The notes below the pieces were generated by a model, which saw nothing but the letters and a program-made list of their open reading frames with translations, was not told the origin of the DNA and searched no databases. DNA of 64,000 nt from Balaenoptera acutorostrata (taxonomy: Eukaryota > Chordata > Mammalia > Artiodactyla > Balaenopteridae). Position 1 is the stretch's first letter. Each line of letters begins with the position of its first letter. Location of the stretch: positions 43,339,874-43,403,873 of the forward strand of contig NC_080082.1 of assembly GCF_949987535.1 (NCBI RefSeq), in the 5' to 3' direction. The translations under genes and the position numbers were made by a program. Below are positions 26,155-40,367 of the stretch, one piece after another.

Positions 26155-29100
26155 TTTCCTTGTAAGTGGATTGCCTAAGCCTTGCCTCATTTTCACAAGT
26201 GGCTATAAAGGAGGGCAGTCAGTAGGCCTCACCCTTCAAGCCCACTCCAATTTCCTAGAGAAAACACCAGGCCACGGTGTGCTTTCCCGTGGCAAGTAAA
26301 CTTTGCTTTCATTCCTTACGGGGCACTTTGGCTCAGAACTGCCCTACCCCAAGGATTCAGGAATGTTCATCCCGATTGTTTGAGAAGAGCTTTTCTAGCT
26401 CTTTCATGGATGAAACCAACTGGGAAAAGAGCCGTTCTAAGCTGGGCACCATGGTGTCTTACCCTGGTCTAACAGAAACAGCACTCTGAGGGAGACGAGC
26501 TGCTGGCGTTTGGTAGCAAAATCTCCTATTCTGAAGAGAAACATTTCGTTGTAAGCGGGTTGCATCAGCCTTGTCACATTTTCTGAACTGGCTTTAAAGA
26601 AGGGCAGTCAGTTGGCAGACTTCCTTGAGTCCCTGCGTCCCAGGCTGGAAACGTTGCTTTCATTCCTTAGTTAGCACATTGGCTCAGGACGGCCTTACCC
26701 CAAGGATTCAGGGATGTGCAGCCCGATTATTTGAGATCAGCCCTTCTGGCTCTTTCATGGATGAAACCAACTGGGAAAAGAGCCGTTCTAAGCTGGGGAC
26801 CATGGTGTCTTTCCCTAGTCTACACAGAAACAGCACTCTGAGGGAGAGGAGCTGCTGTCGTTTGGTAGCAAAATCTCCTATTCTGAAGAGAAACATTTCT
26901 TTGCAAGCGGGTTGCATCAGCCTTGCCACATTTTCTCAACTGACTTTAAAGAAGGGCAGTCACTTGGCAGACTTCCTTGAGTCCCTGCTTCCCAGGCTGG
27001 AAACTTTGCTTTCATTCCTTCGTTAGCACATTGGGTCAGGACGGCCTTACCCCAAGGATTCAGGGATGTGCAGCCCGATTACTTGAGATCAGCCCTTCTG
27101 GCTGTTTCATGGCTGAAACCAACTGGGAAAAGAGCCGTTCTAAGCTGGGGACCATGGTGTCTTACCCTAGTCTACACAGAAACAGCACTCTGAGGGAGAG
27201 GAGCTGCTGGTGTTTGGTAGCACAATCTCCTATTCTGAAGAGAAACATTTCGTTGTAAGCGGGTTACATCAGCCTTGTCACATTTTCTCAACTGGCTTTA
27301 AAGAAGGGCAGTCAGGTGGCAGACTTACTCGAGGCCCTGCTTCCCAGGCTGGAAATTTTACTTTCATTCCTTAGTTAGCACATTGGCTCAGGACGGCCTT
27401 ACCCCAAGGATTCAGGGATGTGCAGCCCGATTACTTGAGATCAGCCCTTCCGGCTCTTTCATGGATGAAACCACCTGGGAAAAGAGCCGTTCTTAGCTGG
27501 GGACCATGGTGTCTTTCCCTAGTCTACACAGAAACAGCGCTCTGAGTGAAACGAGATGCTGGCGTTTGGTAGCAAAATCTCCTATTCTGAAGAGAAACAT
27601 TTCCTTGTAAGCGGGTTGCCTCAGCCTTGCCTCATTTTCACAAGTGGCTATAAAGGAGGGCAGTCAGTAGGCCTCACCCTTCAAGCCCACTCCAATTTCC
27701 TAGAGAAAACACCAGGCCACGGTGTGCTTTCCTGTGGCAAGTAAACTTTGCTTTCATTCCTTACGGGGCACTTTGGCTCAGAACTGCCCTACCCCAAGGA
27801 TTCAGGAATGTTCATCCCGATTGTTTGAGAACAGCTTTTCTAGCTCTTTCATGGATGAAACCAACTGGGAAAAGAGCCGTTCTAAGCTGGGCACCATGGT
27901 GTCTTACCCTGGTCTAACAGAAACAGCACTCTGAGGGAGAGGAGCTGCTGTCGTTTGGTAGCAAAATCTCCTATTCTGAAGAGAAACATTTCTTTGCAAG
28001 CGGGTTGCATCAGCCTTGCCACATTTTCTCAACTGGCTTTAAAGGAGGGCAGTCAATTGGCAAACTTCCTTGAGGCCCTGCTTCCCAGGCTGTAAAATTT
28101 GCTTTCATTCCTTAGTTGGCACATTGGCTCAGGACTGCCTTACCCCAAAGATTCAGGGATGTGCAGCCCTATTAGTTGAGATCAGCCCTTCTGGCTCTTT
28201 CATGGATGAAACCAACTGGGAAAAGAGCCGTTCTAAGCTGGGGACCATGGTGTCTTTCACTAGTCTACACAGAAACAGCACTCTGAGTGAAACGAGATGC
28301 TGGCGTTTGGTAGCAAAATCTCCTATTCTGAAGAGAAACGTTTCGTTGTAAGCGGGTTGCATCAGCCTTGCCTCATTTTCACAAGTGGCTATAACGGAGG
28401 GCAGTCAGTAGGCCTCACCCTTCAAGCCCACTCCAATTTCCTAGAGAAAACACCAGGCCTCGGTGTGCTTTCCTGTGGCTAGTAAACTTTGCTTTCATTC
28501 CTTAGAGGGAACTTTGGCTCAGAACTGCCCTATCCCAAGGATTCTGGAATGTTCAGCCCGATTGTTTGAAAACAGCTTTTCTGGCTCTTTCATGGATGAA
28601 ACCAACTGGGAAAAGAGCCGTTCTAAGCTGGGGACCATGGTGTCTTTCCCTAGTCTACACAGAAACAGCACTCTGAGGGAGAGGAGCTGCTGGCGTTTGG
28701 TAGCAAAATCTCCTATTCTGAAGAGAAACATTTCTTTGCAAACGGGTTGCATCAGCCTTGCCACATTTTCTCAACTGGCTTTAAAGAAGGGCAGTCACTT
28801 GGCAGACTTCCTTGAGTCCCTGCTTCCCAGGCTGGAAACTTTGCTTTCATTCCTTCGTTAGCACATTGGGTCAGGACGGCCTTACCCCAAGGATTCAGGG
28901 ATGTGCAGCCCGATTACTTGAGATCAGCCCTTCTGGCTCTTTCATGGCTGAAACCAACTGGGAAAAGAGCCGTTCTAAGCTGGGGACCATGGTGTCTTAC
29001 CCTAGTCTACACAGAAACAGCACTCTGAGGGAGAGGAGCTGCTGGTGTTTGGTAGCACAATCTCCTATTCTGAAGAGAAACATTTCGTTGTAAGCGGGTT

Positions 29101-29434
29101 ACATCAGCCTTGTCACATTTTCTCAACTGGCTTTAAAGAAGGGCAGTCAGGTGGCAGACTTACTCGAGGCCCTGCTTCCCAGGCTGGAAATTTTACTTTC
29201 ATTCCTTAGTTAGCACATTGGCTCAGGACGGCCTTACCCCAAGGATTCAGGGATGTGCAGCCCGATTACTTGAGATCAGCCCTTCCGGCTCTTTCATGGA
29301 TGAAACCACCTGGGAAAAGAGCCGTTCTTAGCTGGGGACCATGGTGTCTTTCCCTAGTCTACACAGAAACAGCACTCTGAGGGAATCGAGATGCTGGCGT
29401 TTGGTAGCAAAATCTCCTATTCTGAAGAGAAACA
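26155..29434. repeat. HOR unit B3, 3280 bp, 9 monomers
   Basis: Monomers: 26155 L, 26544 S, 26896 S, 27248 S, 27600 L, 27989 S, 28341 L, 28731 S, 29083 S. Intact boxes are at 26544, 27248, 28341 and 29083. The opening box at 26155 is hit twice (TTTCCTTGTAAGTGGAT). The unit behaves as a four-monomer piece plus a five-monomer piece, each opened by a long monomer with a TTTCCTTG box. Confidence 0.82.
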
Positions 29435-32400
29435 TTTCCTTGTAAGCGGGTTGCCTCAGCCTTGCCTCATTTTCACAAGTGGCTATAAAGGAGGGCAGTC
29501 AGTAGGCCTCACCCTTCAAGCCCACTCCAATTTCCTAGAGAAAACACCAGGCCACGGTGTGCTTTCCCGTGGCAAGTAAACTTTGCTTTCATTCCTTACG
29601 GGGCACTTTGGCTCAGAACTGCCCTACCCCAAGGATTCAGGAATGTTCATCCCGATTGTTTGAGAAGAGCTTTTCTAGCTCTTTCATGGATGAAACCAAC
29701 TGAGAAAAGAGCCGTTCTAAGCTGGGCACCATGGTGTCTTACCCTGGTCTAACAGAAACAGCACTCTGAGGGAGACGAGCTGCTGGCGTTTGGTAGCAAA
29801 ATCTCCTATTCTGAAGAGAAACATTTCGTTGTAAGCGGGTTGCATCAGCCTTGTCACATTTTCTGAACTGGCTTTAAAGAAGGGCAGTCAGTTGGCAGAC
29901 TTCCTTGAGTCCCTGCGTCCCAGGCTGGAAACGTTGCTTTCATTCCTTAGTTAGCACATTGGCTCAGGACGGCCTTACCCCAAGGATTCAGGGATGTGCA
30001 GCCCGATTATTTGAGATCAGCCCTTCTGGCTCTTTCATGGATGAAACCAACTGGGAAAAGAGCCGTTCTAAGCTGGGGACCATGGTGTCTTTCCCTAGTC
30101 TACACAGAAACAGCACTCTGAGGGAGAGGAGCTGCTGTCGTTTGGTAGCAAAATCTCCTATTCTGAAGAGAAACATTTCTTTGCAAGCGGGTTGCATCAT
30201 CCTTGCCACATTTTCTCAACTGACTTTAAAGAAGGGCAGTCACTTGGCAGACTTCCTTGAGTCCCTGCTTCCCAGGCTGGAAACTTTGCTTTCATTCCTT
30301 CGTTAGCACATTGGGTCAGGACGGCCTTACCCCAAGGATTCAGGGATGTGCAGCCCGATTACTTGAGATCAGCCCTTCTGGCTCTTTCATGGCTGAAACC
30401 AACTGGGAAAAGAGCCGTTCTAAGCTGGGGACCATGGTGTCTTACCCTAGTCTACACAGAAACAGCACTCTGAGGGAGAGGAGCTGCTGGTGTTTGGTAG
30501 CACAATCTCCTATTCTGAAGAGAAACATTTCGTTGTAAGCGGGTTACATCAGCCTTGTCACATTTTCTCAACTGGCTTTAAAGAAGGGCAGTCAGGTGGC
30601 AGACTTACTCGAGGCCCTGCTTCCCAGGCTGGAAATTTTACTTTCATTCCTTAGTTAGCACATTGGCTCAGGACGGCCTTACCCCAAGGATTCAGGGATG
30701 TGCAGCCCGATTACTTGAGATCAGCCCTTCCGGCTCTTTCATGGATGAAACCACCTGGGAAAAGAGCCGTTCTTAGCTGGGGACCATGGTGTCTTTCCCT
30801 AGTCTACACAGAAACAGCGCTCTGAGTGAAACGAGATGCTGGCGTTTGGTAGCAAAATCTCCTATTCTGAAGAGAAACATTTCCTTGTAAGCGGGTTGCC
30901 TCAGCCTTGCCTCATTTTCACAAGTGGCTATAAAGGAGGGCAGTCAGTAGGCCTCACCCTTCAAGCCCACTCCAATTTCCTAGAGAAAACACCAGGCCAC
31001 GGTGTGCTTTCCTGTGGCAAGTAAACTTTGCTTTCATTCCTTACGGGGCACTTTGGCTCAGAACTGCCCTACCCCAAGGATTCAGGAATGTTCATCCCGA
31101 TTGTTTGAGAACAGCTTTTCTAGCTCTTTCATGGATGAAACCAACTGGGAAAAGAGCCGTTCTAAGCTGGGCACCATGGTGTCTTACCCTGGTCTAACAG
31201 AAACAGCACTCTGAGGGAGAGGAGCTGCTGTCGTTTGGTAGCAAAATCTCCTATTCTGAAGAGAAACATTTCTTTGCAAGCGGGTTGCATCAGCCTTGCC
31301 ACATTTTCTCAACTGGCTTTAAAGGAGGGCAGTCAATTGGCAAACTTCCTTGAGGCCCTGCTTCCCAGGCTGTAAAATTTGCTTTCATTCCTTAGTTGGC
31401 ACATTGGCTCAGGACTGCCTTACCCCAAAGATTCAGGGATGTGCAGCCCTATTAGTTGAGATCAGCCCTTCTGGCTCTTTCATGGATGAAACCAACTGGG
31501 AAAAGAGCCGTTCTAAGCTGGGGACCATGGTGTCTTTCCCTAGTCTACACAGAAACAGCACTCTGAGTGAAACGAGATGCTGGCGTTTGGTAGCAAAATC
31601 TCCTATTCTGAAGAGAAACGTTTCGTTGTAAGCGGGTTGCATCAGCCTTGCCTCATTTTCACAAGTGGCTATAACGGAGGGCAGTCAGTAGGCCTCACCC
31701 TTCAAGCCCACTCCAATTTCCTAGAGAAAACACCAGGCCTCGGTGTGCTTTCCTGTGGCTAGTAAACTTTGCTTTCATTCCTTAGAGGGAACTTTGGCTC
31801 AGAACTGCCCTATCCCAAGGATTCTGGAATGTTCAGCCCGATTGTTTGAAAACAGCTTTTCTGGCTCTTTCATGGATGAAACCAACTGGGAAAAGAGCCG
31901 TTCTAAGCTGGGGACCATGGTGTCTTTCCCTAGTCTACACAGAAACAGCACTCTGAGGGAGAGGAGCTGCTGGCGTTTGGTAGCAAAATCTCCTATTCTG
32001 AAGAGAAACATTTCTTTGCAAACGGGTTGCATCAGCCTTGCCACATTTTCTCAACTGGCTTTAAAGAAGGGCAGTCACTTGGCAGACTTCCTTGAGTCCC
32101 TGCTTCCCAGGCTGGAAACTTTGCTTTCATTCCTTCGTTAGCACATTGGGTCAGGACGGCCTTACCCCAAGGATTCAGGGATGTGCAGCCCGATTACTTG
32201 AGATCAGCCCTTCTGGCTCTTTCATGGCTGAAACCAACTGGGAAAAGAGCCGTTCTAAGCTGGGGACCATGGTGTCTTACCCTAGTCTACACAGAAACAG
32301 CACTCTGAGGGAGAGGAGCTGCTGGTGTTTGGTAGCACAATCTCCTATTCTGAAGAGAAACATTTCGTTGTAAGCGGGTTACATCAGCCTTGTCACATTT

Positions 32401-32714
32401 TCTCAACTGGCTTTAAAGAAGGGCAGTCAGGTGGCAGACTTACTCGAGGCCCTGCTTCCCAGGCTGGAAATTTTACTTTCATTCCTTAGTTAGCACATTG
32501 GCTCAGGACGGCCTTACCCCAAGGATTCAGGGATGTGCAGCCCGATTACTTGAGATCAGCCCTTCCGGCTCTTTCATGGATGAAACCACCTGGGAAAAGA
32601 GCCGTTCTTAGCTGGGGACCATGGTGTCTTTCCCTAGTCTACACAGAAACAGCACTCTGAGGGAATCGAGATGCTGGCGTTTGGTAGCAAAATCTCCTAT
32701 TCTGAAGAGAAACA
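29435..32714. repeat. HOR unit B4, 3280 bp, 9 monomers
   Basis: A close copy of the preceding unit at offset 3280. Intact boxes are at 29824, 30528, 31621 and 32363. Its opening box is the ordinary TTTCCTTGTAAGCGGGT. A private G-to-A at about 29703 (ACTGAGAAAAG) is one of few visible differences. Confidence 0.82.
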
Positions 32715-34900
32715 TTTCCTTGTAAGCGGGTTGCCTCAGCCTTGCCTCATTTTCACAAGTGGCTATAAAGGAGGGCAGTCAGTAGGCCTCACCCTTCAAG
32801 CCCACTCCAATTTCCTAGAGAAAACACCAGGCCACGGTGTGCTTTCCTGTGGCAAGTAAACTTTGCTTTCATTCCTTACGGGGCACTTTGGCTCAGAACT
32901 GCCCTACCCCAAGGATTCAGGAATGTTCAGCCCGATTGTTTGAGAACAGCTTTTCTAGCTCTTTCATGGATGAAACCAACTGGGAAAAGAGCTGTTCTAA
33001 GCTGGGCACCATGGTGTCTTACCCTGGTCTAACAGAAACAGCACTCTGAGGGAGACGAGCTGCTGGCGTTTGGTAGCAAAATCTCCTATTCTGAAGAGAA
33101 ACATTTCGTTGTAAGCGGGTTGCATCAGCCTTGTCACATTTTCTGAACTGGCTTTAAAGAAGGGCAGTCAGTTGGCAGACTTCCTTGAGTCCCTGCGTCC
33201 CAGGCTGGAAAGTTTGCTTTCATTCCTTAGTTAGCACATTGGCTCAGGACGGCCTTACCCCAAGGATTCAGGGATGTGCAGCCCGATTATTTGAGATCAG
33301 CCCTTCTGGCTCTTTCATGGCTGAAACCAACTGGGAAAAGAGCCGTTCTAAGTTGGGGACCATGGTGTCTTTCCCTAGTCTACACAGAAACAGCACTCTG
33401 AGGGAGAGGAGCTGCTGTCGTTTGGTAGCAAAATCTCCTATTCTGAAGAGAAACATTTCTTTGCAAGCGGGTTGCATCAGCCTTGCCACATTTTCTCAAC
33501 TGGCTTTAAAGGAGGGCAGTCAATTGGCAAACTTCCTTGAGGCCCGGCTTCCCAGGCTGTAAAATTTGCTTTCATTCCTTAGTTGGCACATTGGCTCAGG
33601 ACTGCCTTACCCCAAAGATTCAGGGATGTGCAGCCCTATTAGTTGAGATCAGCCCTTCTGGTTCTTTCATGGATGAAACCAACTGGGAAAAGAGCCGTTC
33701 TTAGCTGGGGACCATGGTGTCTTTCCCTAGTCTACACAGAAACAGCACTCTGAGTGAAACGAGATGCTGGCGTTTGGTAGCAAAATCTCCTATCTGAAGA
33801 GAAACGTTTCGTTGTAAGCGGGTTGCATCAGCCTTGCCTCATTTTCACAAGTGGCTATAAAGGAGGGCAGTCAGTAGGCCTCACCCTTCAAGCCCACTCC
33901 TATTTCCTAGAGAAAACACCAGGCCTCGGTGTCCTTTCCTGTGGCAAGTAAACTTTGCTTTCATTCCTTAGAGGGCACTTTGGCTCAGAACTGCCCTATC
34001 CCAAGGATTCTGGAATGTTCAGCCCGATTGTTTGAAAACAGCTTTTCTGGCTCTTTCATGGATGAAACCAACTGGGAAAAGAGCCGTTCTAAGCTGGGGA
34101 CCATGGTGTCTTTCCCTAGTCTACACAGAAACAGCACTCTGAGGGAGAGGAGCTGCTGGCGTTTGGTAGCAAAATCTCCTATTCTGAAGAGAAACATTTC
34201 TTTGCAAACGGGGTGCATCAGCCTTGCCACATTTTCTCAACTGGCTTTAAAGAAGGGCAGTCACTTGGCAGACTTCCTTGAGTCCCTGCTTCCCAGGCTG
34301 GAAACTTTGCTTTCATTCCTTCGTTAGCACATTGGGTCAGGACGGCCTTACCCCAAGGATTCAGGGATGTGCAGCCCGATTACTTGAGATCAGCCCTTCT
34401 GGCTCTTTCATGGCTGAAACCAACTGGGAAAAGAGCCGTTCTAAGCTGGGGACCATGGTGTCTTACCCTAGTCTACACAGAAACAGCACTCTGAGGGAGA
34501 GGAGCTGCTGGTGTTTGGTAGCACAATCTCCTATTCTGAAGAGAAACATTTCGTTGTAAGCGGGTTACATCAGCCTTGTCACATTTTCTCAACTGGCTTT
34601 AAAGAAGGGCAGTCAGGTGGCAGACTTACTCGTTGCCCTGCTTCCCAGGCTGGAAATTTTACTTTCATTCCTTACTTAGCACATTGGCTCAGGACGGCCT
34701 TACCCCAAGGATTCAGGGATGTGCAGCCCGATTACTTGAGATCAGCCCTTCCGGCTCTTTCATGGATGAAACCACCTGGGAAAAGAGCCGTTCTTAGCTG
34801 GGGACCATGGTGTCTTTCCCTAGTCTACACAGAAACAGCACTCTGAGTGAAAAGAGATGCTGGCGTTTGGTAGCAAAATCTCCTATTCTGAAGAGAAACA
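32715..34900. repeat. HOR unit B5, 2186 bp, 6 monomers
   Basis: Monomers: 32715 L, 33104 S, 33456 S, 33807 L, 34197 S, 34549 S. Boxes run mutated, intact, mutated, intact, mutated, intact. Relative to the 8-monomer form it lacks one S-L pair. It is the first part of a 5467-bp segment repeated immediately to the right. Confidence 0.83.
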
Positions 34901-37900
34901 TTTCCTTGTAAGCGGGTTGCCTCAGCCTTGCCTCATTTTCACAAGTGGCTATAAAGGAGGGCAGTCAGTAGGCCTCACCCTTCAAGCCCACTCCAATTTC
35001 CTAGAGAAAACACCAGGCCACGGTGTGCTTTCCTGTGGCAAGTAAACTTTGCTTTCATTCCTTACGGGGCACTTTGGCTCAGAACTGCCCTACCCCAAGG
35101 ATTCAGGAATGTTCATCCCGATTGTTTGAGAACAGCTTTTCTAGCTCTTTCATGGATGAAACCAACTGGGAAAAGAGCCGTTCTAAGCTGGGCACCATGG
35201 TGTCTTACCCTGGTCTAACAGAAACAGCACTCTGAGGGAGACGAGCTGCTGGCGTTTGGTAGCAAAATCTCCTATTCTGAAGAGAAACATTTCGTTGTAA
35301 GCGGGTTGCATCAGCCTTGTCACATTTTCTCAACTGGCTTTAAAGAAGGGCAGTAAGTTGGCAGACTTCCTTGAGTCCCTGCGTCCCAGGCTGGAAAGTT
35401 TGCTTTCATTCCTTAGTTAGCACATTGGCTCAGGACGGCCTTACCCCAAGGATTCAGGGATGTGCAGCCCGATTATTTGAGATCAGCCCTTCTGGCTCTT
35501 TCATGGATGAAACCAACAGGGAAAAGAGCCGTTCTAAGCTGGGGACCATGGTGTCTTTCCCTAGTCTACACAGAAACAGCACTCTGAGGGAGAGGAGCTG
35601 CTGTCGTTTGGTAGCAAAATCTCCTATTCTGAAGAGAAACATTTCTTTGCAAGCGGGTTGCATCAGCCTTGCCACATTTTCTCAACTGGCTTTAAAGGAG
35701 GGCAGTCAATTGGCAAACTTCCTTGAGGCCCTGCTTCCCAGGCTGCAAAATTTGCTTTCATTCCTTAGTTGGCACATTGGCTCAGGACTGCCTTACCCCA
35801 AAGATTCAGGGATGTGCAGCCCTATTAGTTGAGATCAGCCCTTCTGGCTCTTTCATGGATGAAACCAACTGGGAAAAGAGCCGTTCTTAGCTGGGGACCA
35901 TGGTGTCTTTCCCTAGTCTACACAGAAACAGCACTCTGAGTGAAACGAGATGCTGGCGTTTGGTAGCAAAATCTCCTATTCTGAAGAGAAACGTTTCGTT
36001 GTAAGCGGGTTGCATCAGCCTTGCCTCATTTTCACAAGTGGCTATAAAGGAGGGCAGTCAGTAGGCCTCACCCTTCAAGCCCACTCCAATTTCCTAGAGA
36101 AAACACCAGGCCTCGGTGTGCTTTCCTGTGGCAAGTAAACTTTGCTTTCATTCCTTAGAGGGCACTTTGTCTCAGAACTGCCCTATCCCAAGGATTCTGG
36201 AATGTTCAGCCCGATTGTTTGAAAACAGCTTTTCTGGCTCTTTCCTGGATGAAACCAACTGGGAAAAGAGCCGTTCTAAGCTGGGGACCATGGTGTCTTT
36301 CCCTAGTCTACACAGAAAGAGCACTCTGAGGGAGAGGAGCTGCTGTCGCTTGGTAGCAAAATCTCCTATTCTGAAGAGAAACATTTCTTTGCAAGCGGGT
36401 TGCATCAGCCTTGCCACATTTTCTCAACTGGCTTTAAAGGAGGGCAGTCAATTGGCTAACTTCCTTGAGGCCCTGCTTCCCAGGCTGTAAAATTTGCTTT
36501 CATTCCTTAGTTGGCACATTGGCTCAGGACTGCCTTACCCCAAAGATTCAGGGATGTGCAGCCCTATTAGTTGAGATCAGCCCTTCTGGCTCTTTCATGG
36601 ATGAAACCAACTGGGAAAAGAGCCGTTCTAAGCTGGGGACCATGGTGTCTATCCCTAGTCTACACAGAAACAGCACTCTGAGTGAAACGAGATGCTGGCG
36701 TTTGGTAGCAAAATCTCCTATTCTGAAGAGAAACGTTTCGTTGTAAGCGGGTTGCATCAGCCTTGCCTCATTTTCACAAGTGGCTATAACGGAGGGCAGT
36801 CAGTAGGCCCCACCCTTCAAGCCCACTCCAATTTCCTAGAGAAAACACCAGGCCTCGGTGTGCTTTCCTGTGGCAAGTAAACTTTGCTTTCATTCCTTAG
36901 AGGGCACTTTGGCTCAGAACTGCCCTATCCCAAGGATTCTGGAATGTTCAGCCCGATTGTTTGAAAACAGCTTTTCTGGCTCTTTCATGGATGAAACCAA
37001 CTGGGAAAAGAGCCGTTCTAAGCTGGGGACCATGGTGTCTTTCCCTAGTCTACACAGAAACAGCACTCTGAGGGAGAGGAGCTGCTGGCGTTTGGTAGCA
37101 AAATCTCCTATTCTGAAGAGAAACATTTCTTTGCAAACGGGTTGCATCAGCCTTGCCACATTTTCTCAACTGGCTTTAAAGAAGGGCAGTCACTTGGCAG
37201 ACTTCCTTGAGTCCCTGCTTCCCAGGCTGGAAACTTTGCTTTCATTCCTTCGTTAGCACATTGGGTCAGGACGGCCTTACCCCAAGGATTCAGGGATGTG
37301 CAGCCCGATTACTTGAGATCAGCCCTTCTGGCTCTTTCATGGATGAAACCAACTGGGAAAAGAGCCGTTCTAAGCTGGGGACCATGGTGTCTTACCCTAG
37401 TCTACACAGAAACAGCACTCTGAGGGAGAGGAGCTGCTGGTGTTTGGTAGCACAATCTCCTATTCTGAAGAGAAACATTTCGTTGTAAGCGGGTTACATC
37501 AGCCTTGTCACATTTTCTCAACTGGCTTTAAAGAAGGGCAGTCAGGTGGCAGACTTACTCGTTGCCCTGCTTCCCAGGCTGGAAATTTTACTTTCATTCC
37601 TTAGTTAGCACATTGGCTCAGGACGGCCTTACCCCAAGGATTCAGGGATGTGCAGCCCGATTACTTGAGATCAGCCCTTCTGGCTCTTTCATGGATGAAA
37701 CCACCTGGGAAAAGAGCCGTTCTTAGCTGGGGACCATGGTGTCTTTCCCTAGTCTACACAGAAACAGCACTCTGAGGGAGAGGAGCTGCTGGTGTTTGGT
37801 AGCACAATCTCCTATTCTGAAGAGAAACATTTCGTTGTAAGCGGGTTACATCAGCCTTGTCACATTTTCTCAACTGGCTTTAAAGAAGGGCAGTCAGGTG

Positions 37901-38181
37901 GCAGACTTACTCGAGGCCCTGCTTCCCAGGCTGGAAATTTTACTTTCATTCCTTAGTTAGCACATTGGCTCAGGACGGCCTTACCCCAAGGATTCAGGGA
38001 TGTGCAGCCCGATTACTTGAGATCAGCCCTTCCGGCTCTTTCATGGATGAAACCACCTGGGAAAAGAGCCGTTCTTAGCTGGGGACCATGGTGTCTTTCC
38101 CTAGTCTACACAGAAACAGCACTCTGAGGGAATCGAGATGCTGGCGTTTGGTAGCAAAATCTCCTATTCTGAAGAGAAACA
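34901..38181. repeat. HOR unit B6, 3281 bp, 9 monomers
   Basis: Monomers: 34901 L, 35290 S, 35642 S, 35994 L, 36384 S, 36736 L, 37126 S, 37478 S, 37830 S. This is the 8-monomer form plus one extra S at 37830. The extra copy places two intact boxes next to each other (37478, 37830), the only slip in the alternation between 31.3 and 50.2 kb. It marks the junction of the 5467-bp duplication. Confidence 0.83.
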
Positions 38182-40367
38182 TTTCCTTGTAAGCGGGTTG
38201 CCTCAGCCTTGCCTCATTTTCACAAGTGGCTATAAAGGAGGGCAGTCAGTAGGCCTCACCCTTCAAGCCCACTCCAATTTCCTAGAGAAAACACCAGGCC
38301 ACGGTGTGCTTTCCTGTGGCAAGTAAACTTTGCTTTCATTCCTTACGGGGCACTTTGGCTCAGAACTGCCCTACCCCAAGGATTCAGGAATGTTCAGCCC
38401 GATTGTTTGAGAACAGCTTTTCTAGCTCTTTCATGGATGAAACCAACTGGGAAAAGAGCTGTTCTAAGCTGGGCACCATGGTGTCTTACCCTGGTCTAAC
38501 AGAAACAGCACTCTGAGGGAGACGAGCTGCTGGCGTTTGGTAGCAAAATCTCCTATTCTGAAGAGAAACATTTCGTTGTAAGCGGGTTGCATCAGCCTTG
38601 TCACATTTTCTGAACTGGCTTTAAAGAAGGGCAGTCAGTTGGCAGACTTCCTTGAGTCCCTGCGTCCCAGGCTGGAAAGTTTGCTTTCATTCCTTAGTTA
38701 GCACATTGGCTCAGGACGGCCTTACCCCAAGGATTCAGGGATGTGCAGCCCGATTATTTGAGATCAGCCCTTCTGGCTCTTTCATGGCTGAAACCAACTG
38801 GGAAAAGAGCCGTTCTAAGTTGGGGACCATGGTGTCTTTCCCTAGTCTACACAGAAACAGCACTCTGAGGGAGAGGAGCTGCTGTCGTTTGGTAGCAAAA
38901 TCTCCTATTCTGAAGAGAAACATTTCTTTGCAAGCGGGTTGCATCAGCCTTGCCACATTTTCTCAACTGGCTTTAAAGGAGGGCAGTCAATTGGCAAACT
39001 TCCTTGAGGCCCGGCTTCCCAGGCTGTAAAATTTGCTTTCATTCCTTAGTTGGCACATTGGCTCAGGACTGCCTTACCCCAAAGATTCAGGGATGTGCAG
39101 CCCTATTAGTTGAGATCAGCCCTTCTGGTTCTTTCATGGATGAAACCAACTGGGAAAAGAGCCGTTCTTAGCTGGGGACCATGGTGTCTTTCCCTAGTCT
39201 ACACAGAAACAGCACTCTGAGTGAAACGAGATGCTGGCGTTTGGTAGCAAAATCTCCTATCTGAAGAGAAACGTTTCGTTGTAAGCGGGTTGCATCAGCC
39301 TTGCCTCATTTTCACAAGTGGCTATAAAGGAGGGCAGTCAGTAGGCCTCACCCTTCAAGCCCACTCCTATTTCCTAGAGAAAACACCAGGCCTCGGTGTC
39401 CTTTCCTGTGGCAAGTAAACTTTGCTTTCATTCCTTAGAGGGCACTTTGGCTCAGAACTGCCCTATCCCAAGGATTCTGGAATGTTCAGCCCGATTGTTT
39501 GAAAACAGCTTTTCTGGCTCTTTCATGGATGAAACCAACTGGGAAAAGAGCCGTTCTAAGCTGGGGACCATGGTGTCTTTCCCTAGTCTACACAGAAACA
39601 GCACTCTGAGGGAGAGGAGCTGCTGGCGTTTGGTAGCAAAATCTCCTATTCTGAAGAGAAACATTTCTTTGCAAACGGGGTGCATCAGCCTTGCCACATT
39701 TTCTCAACTGGCTTTAAAGAAGGGCAGTCACTTGGCAGACTTCCTTGAGTCCCTGCTTCCCAGGCTGGAAACTTTGCTTTCATTCCTTCGTTAGCACATT
39801 GGGTCAGGACGGCCTTACCCCAAGGATTCAGGGATGTGCAGCCCGATTACTTGAGATCAGCCCTTCTGGCTCTTTCATGGCTGAAACCAACTGGGAAAAG
39901 AGCCGTTCTAAGCTGGGGACCATGGTGTCTTACCCTAGTCTACACAGAAACAGCACTCTGAGGGAGAGGAGCTGCTGGTGTTTGGTAGCACAATCTCCTA
40001 TTCTGAAGAGAAACATTTCGTTGTAAGCGGGTTACATCAGCCTTGTCACATTTTCTCAACTGGCTTTAAAGAAGGGCAGTCAGGTGGCAGACTTACTCGT
40101 TGCCCTGCTTCCCAGGCTGGAAATTTTACTTTCATTCCTTACTTAGCACATTGGCTCAGGACGGCCTTACCCCAAGGATTCAGGGATGTGCAGCCCGATT
40201 ACTTGAGATCAGCCCTTCCGGCTCTTTCATGGATGAAACCACCTGGGAAAAGAGCCGTTCTTAGCTGGGGACCATGGTGTCTTTCCCTAGTCTACACAGA
40301 AACAGCACTCTGAGTGAAAAGAGATGCTGGCGTTTGGTAGCAAAATCTCCTATTCTGAAGAGAAACA
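38182..40367. repeat. HOR unit B7, 2186 bp, 6 monomers
   Basis: A copy of the 6-monomer unit starting at 32715, at offset 5467. Intact boxes are at 38571, 39274 and 40016. I saw no differences between the two, and translations of every longer reading frame in them are identical. Confidence 0.84.

Noticed and set aside
35371..35832. Open frame of 153 codons, and similar frames of 125-151 codons in many units
   Set aside because: The frames recur in step with the satellite, break at single-base differences between copies, overlap frames on the other strand and show no recognisable domain. They reflect low stop density in the repeat, not coding.
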